Below are positions 60,502-64,000 of a stretch of 64,000 nucleotides of DNA, in pieces. The notes below the pieces were generated by a model. That model worked only from the letters and a program-made list of their open reading frames with translations, was not told where the DNA came from and searched no databases. Origin of the DNA: Amycolatopsis lurida. Lineage in GTDB: Bacteria > Actinomycetota > Actinomycetes > Mycobacteriales > Pseudonocardiaceae. Numbering within the stretch: position 1 is the first letter of the stretch; each line of letters opens with the position of its first letter. The stretch spans positions 124,001 to 188,000 of the forward strand of contig NZ_FNTA01000003.1 of NCBI RefSeq assembly GCF_900105055.1, given 5' to 3'. The position numbers and the translations under genes are program-made.

Positions 60502-61338
60502 CTAGAGGGCGGCGAGCCTGGCGAAGCCGTCGGAGCCGTGGCCGGTGTCGATCGCTCGCTGCACTTGGGCTCGGGCAGCGGTGAGGACGCCGTTGTCGAG
60601 GCCTTGCGCGCGGATCGCGTCGAGGATGTGGTCCATCGTCGCGGCGGTGGATTCGAGGGTGCCGGCGTCGCCGGAGTAGTTCTCGGCGTCGACCTGCTCG
60701 GCCAGCAGGTCGATCATGGCGGGGAAGAAGCCGAGCAGTGCCTTGGCGCGCGCGGCGATGTCGGTGGCGCCGATGTTCTCCGCCTTCGCGAGCGCGAGCA
60801 TGTGGATCACTCCGCTCATGGAGGTCCAGAGCATGTCCTGCAGGGCCGCGTCGAACGCGGCGGCCTGGCCGGGGGAGTCGCCGACGTGCTGCGCGTTCTC
60901 GCCGAGCGCGGCCAGCGTGGGCCGGTGTGCTTCGTAGACGTCGGCGGGGCCGCTGAAGAACAGGGCCGCGTCCGGGCCGCCGATCGCGTCGGTGGTGGCC
61001 ATGATCACGCCGTCGAGGTAGTCGATGCCGTGCTCGGCGGCCCAGGTCGCCATCGAGCTGGCTTGTCGTGGTGAGCCGCCGCTGAGGTTGACGAGGGTGC
61101 GGCCTTTGAGGGCGTCGGTGTCGAGGACCGACTGTGCCACGGCGTAGTCGCGGACGCAGACGATCACCAGCGGGCTTGCCTCGATCGCCTCCACGGCGGT
61201 CGTGGCGACGGCGGCGTCGAGGCCGTTTTCCTTGCCAGGAGTGCGATTCCACACGGTGGTGGAGTGCTCGGCGGCGGCGAACGCGGTGGCGAGGGCGTGG
61301 CCCATGGGGCCGAGTCCGAGGACGGTCACGGTGGTCAT
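60502..61338 (-). CDS. NAD(P)-dependent 6PGDH-like oxidoreductase (imine-reductase-like)
   Basis: A 278-residue protein. The Rossmann motif VTVLGLGPMGHALATAF opens it, followed by TVWNRTPGK typical of NADP-binding beta-hydroxyacid dehydrogenases. The C-terminal helical dimer domain (AAAFDAALQDMLWTSMSGVIHMLALA) matches imine reductases. ATG 61338 starts close to the predicted transcription start of a MerR-type promoter, so the mRNA is probably leaderless. It is controlled by the divergent MerR gene. The imine or hydroxyacid substrate is unknown. Confidence 0.85.
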   Translation of the reverse strand: MTTVTVLGLGPMGHALATAFAAAEHSTTVWNRTPGKENGLDAAVATTAVEAIEASPLVIVCVRDYAVAQSVLDTDALKGRTLVNLSGGSPRQASSMATWAAEHGIDYLDGVIMATTDAIGGPDAALFFSGPADVYEAHRPTLAALGENAQHVGDSPGQAAAFDAALQDMLWTSMSGVIHMLALAKAENIGATDIAARAKALLGFFPAMIDLLAEQVDAENYSGDAGTLESTAATMDHILDAIRAQGLDNGVLTAARAQVQRAIDTGHGSDGFARLAAL

Positions 61339-61346
61339 GGCGGCTA

Positions 61347-61378
61347 AGCTAAACCTTGACATTGACGTGAGAGTCAAG
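61347..61378 (-). promoter_or_regulatory. MerR-type promoter with dyad in a 19-bp spacer
   Basis: On the minus strand, -35 TTGACT (61372-61377) and -10 TTAGCT (61347-61352) are 19 bp apart, the overlong spacing of MerR-activated promoters. The dyad CTTGAC (61355-61360)/GTCAAG (61373-61378) lies across it. Confidence 0.75.
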
Positions 61379-61390
61379 TCTGGAGTGCGG

Positions 61391-61774
61391 ATGCGGATCG
61401 GGGAGCTCGCGCGGCGGACCGGCGTCAGCGAGCGTGCGCTGCGGTACTACGAGGAGCAGGGTCTGCTCACCCCGGAGCGGCGGCCGAGCGGCTATCGCGT
61501 TTACGGGGACGCCGACGTGGCGGCGGTGCGGCGGATCAGGATCCTGCTCGCGGCCGGGCTGAACACCGCGCAGATCCTGGAGATCCTGCCGTGCATCGTC
61601 GACGAGGACGGCTGGCTGACGCCTGAGTGCCCGGAGCTGGTCGAGGCGCTGCGGGAGCAGCGGAGCCGGATCGACGACGCGATCGGTGAGCTGGAGACCA
61701 CCCGCGCGAATCTCGACACGATCATCGGCGGCGAAAAGGCGGCCGCGTCCCGGGGGACACGGCCGCCTTCGTGA
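61391..61774 (+). CDS. MerR family transcriptional regulator
   Basis: A 127-residue regulator. The MerR winged helix is at residues 1-70: MRIGELARRTGVSERALRYYEEQGLLTPERRPSGYRVY. A dimerisation coiled coil follows at about 80-115. Two cysteines (LPCIVDEDGW, PECPEL) do not form a known metal site. ATG 61391 gives the standard start; the longer frame from 61202 overlaps the divergent gene. It likely activates the imine-reductase-like gene through the 19-bp-spacer promoter. Confidence 0.92.
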   Translation: MRIGELARRTGVSERALRYYEEQGLLTPERRPSGYRVYGDADVAAVRRIRILLAAGLNTAQILEILPCIVDEDGWLTPECPELVEALREQRSRIDDAIGELETTRANLDTIIGGEKAAASRGTRPPS

Positions 61775-61786
61775 GGTGGTTCAGGC

Positions 61787-63216
<1,430 letters not shown>

Positions 63217-63858
63217 ATGCTCAGCGCAATGGTTGCCGCCGTATCCCTTTTCTCGTCGATAATAACACCGAACAGCATGTCCCCGCCGCCGGGACCGCCG
63301 CCCGACCGCGTCGTCATCGACGTCGTCACCGTCAACGGTTCCGGATGTCCGCCGGGTTCTTCCGCGGTCGCCGTCGCCAAGGACAACACCGCGTTCACCG
63401 TCACCTACAGCGAATACACCGCCCAGGTCGGCGTCGGCGCGAAACCCACCGACTTCAGGAAGAACTGCCAGCTCAACCTCAACATCCACGTTCCGCAGGG
63501 ATTCACCTACGGCATCGCCAGTGCCGATTACCGCGGTTTCGCCCACCTCGAATCCGGCGCGAAGGCGCTCCAGCGGGCGAATTACTACTTCCAGGGGAAT
63601 TCGCCGACCGCGCATGTCAGTCATCCCGTCAACGGGCCGATTTCGGACAACTGGCAATTCCGTGACGAGGCCGAGGGTGGCGTCATCATCTACAAACCCT
63701 GCGGTGAGGATCGGAACCTCAACGTGAACACGGAACTGAGGGTCGGCGCCGGTTCGTCGGATCCGAAGAAGACCACCAGTTTCATCACGATGGATTCGAC
63801 CGACGGCGCGTTCAAGACCACCTACCACTTCTCGTGGAAGACCTGCCCGACCTCCTGA
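63217..63858 (+). CDS. DUF4360 domain protein, probably secreted
   Basis: A 213-residue protein with the DUF4360 pattern: VVIDVVTVNGSGCPPGSSAVAVAKDNTAFTVTYSEYTAQVG, KNCQLNLNIHVPQGFTYGIASADYRGF and a closing FHWSK-type FSWKTCP. Four conserved cysteines likely form two disulfides. The N-terminus MLSAMVAAVSLFSSI is a short hydrophobic signal followed by a Pro-rich stretch. ATG 63217 has GGAAGGA a few bases upstream; GTG 63193 is possible. Function unknown; the family is secreted in fungi and actinobacteria. Confidence 0.86.
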   Translation: MLSAMVAAVSLFSSIITPNSMSPPPGPPPDRVVIDVVTVNGSGCPPGSSAVAVAKDNTAFTVTYSEYTAQVGVGAKPTDFRKNCQLNLNIHVPQGFTYGIASADYRGFAHLESGAKALQRANYYFQGNSPTAHVSHPVNGPISDNWQFRDEAEGGVIIYKPCGEDRNLNVNTELRVGAGSSDPKKTTSFITMDSTDGAFKTTYHFSWKTCPTS

Positions 63859-63873
63859 CCTCTGTTCCCGGGT

Positions 63874-63907
63874 GACGGCCTGCTTCCTGGTCCGGAAGAA
63901 GGCCGTC
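63874..63907 (+). terminator. Terminator after the DUF4360 gene
   Basis: Arms GACGGCCT/AGGCCGTC with an inner CTTCC/GGAAG stem form a nearly continuous 13-bp hairpin that starts 15 bases after the stop. Confidence 0.8.
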
Positions 63908-64000
63908 CCACCCATGCCCCGGCCAGGGTCTTGGCTGCCCTGAACGAGGGTTTCGCCGCTCGCCGCCGCCTGTCCGGCGGCGGCGAGCCATCTCGACGAC

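Overview
This 64 kb window is high-GC actinomycete chromosome and most resembles Amycolatopsis (Pseudonocardiaceae). The evidence is frequent GTG and TTG starts, many start/stop overlaps, likely leaderless genes, XRE/DUF397 pairs, and the conserved block DUF5703 - beta-propeller lipoprotein - LLM oxidoreductase - UppP - MSMEG_4193-type phosphatase. The genus is an inference. I see no rRNA, tRNA, CRISPR array, transposase or integrase.

Layout. 0-8 kb: TetR with a divergent SDR, amphi-Trp protein, SUMF1-like protein, MFS pump, an amine-dehydrogenase-like gene coupled to an AhpD-like gene, a Tat-exported cholesterol oxidase and an S4 RNA-binding protein. 8-19 kb: two coupled secreted CBM2/beta-helix proteins, a methyltransferase with a divergent TetR and twin operators, the one-carbon pair cyclodeaminase-like/FolD, a secreted M15-like peptidase, a zinc-ribbon protein, and a large secreted CBM56/CHB_HEX_C/beta-helix protein. 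19-26 kb: a stress locus (DUF4383 and manganese catalase behind a match to the Streptomyces sigma-B promoter consensus), BrkB, a monothiol-type glutaredoxin with an SH3-like partner, and a 962-residue LAL regulator. 26-30 kb: a class II lanthipeptide locus (LanM plus a 64-residue precursor-like gene without cysteine) and a separate 30-residue histidine-rich peptide gene with its own promoter and terminator. 30-40 kb: small secreted proteins, an acyltransferase/SGNH protein, a flavin oxidase, an M20 peptidase, an Asp-nucleophile hydrolase, and an ArsR/SRPBCC pair. 40-49 kb: DUF5703/lipoprotein, AKR, LLM-UppP-phosphatase operon, M3 oligopeptidase, and a class V aminotransferase sharing its start bases with a MocR regulator. 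49-64 kb: PAP2-like protein, beta-helix glycosidase with a divergent TetR that carries a zinc motif, an accessory island with two XRE regulators around a peptide/RRE-ThiF pair, a SWIM/DUF6493 pair, imine-reductase-like/MerR, malate dehydrogenase and a DUF4360 protein.

The two places most likely to hold undescribed biology are the LanM locus (25.9-29.6 kb) and the peptide/RRE-ThiF operon (53.8-55.2 kb). LanM keeps its kinase and zinc motifs, yet its co-transcribed substrate candidate has eight Ser/Thr and no Cys after a double-glycine site. The RRE-ThiF gene lies 16 bp behind a 43-codon ORF and downstream of a 15-bp-periodic operator.

Intergenic space is rich in inverted repeats. Many sit where terminators are expected, but several belong to families whose members share sequence beyond the stem, including one with a conserved loop. 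A short recurring palindrome (consensus GTATAACGNCCTATAC) appears three times.
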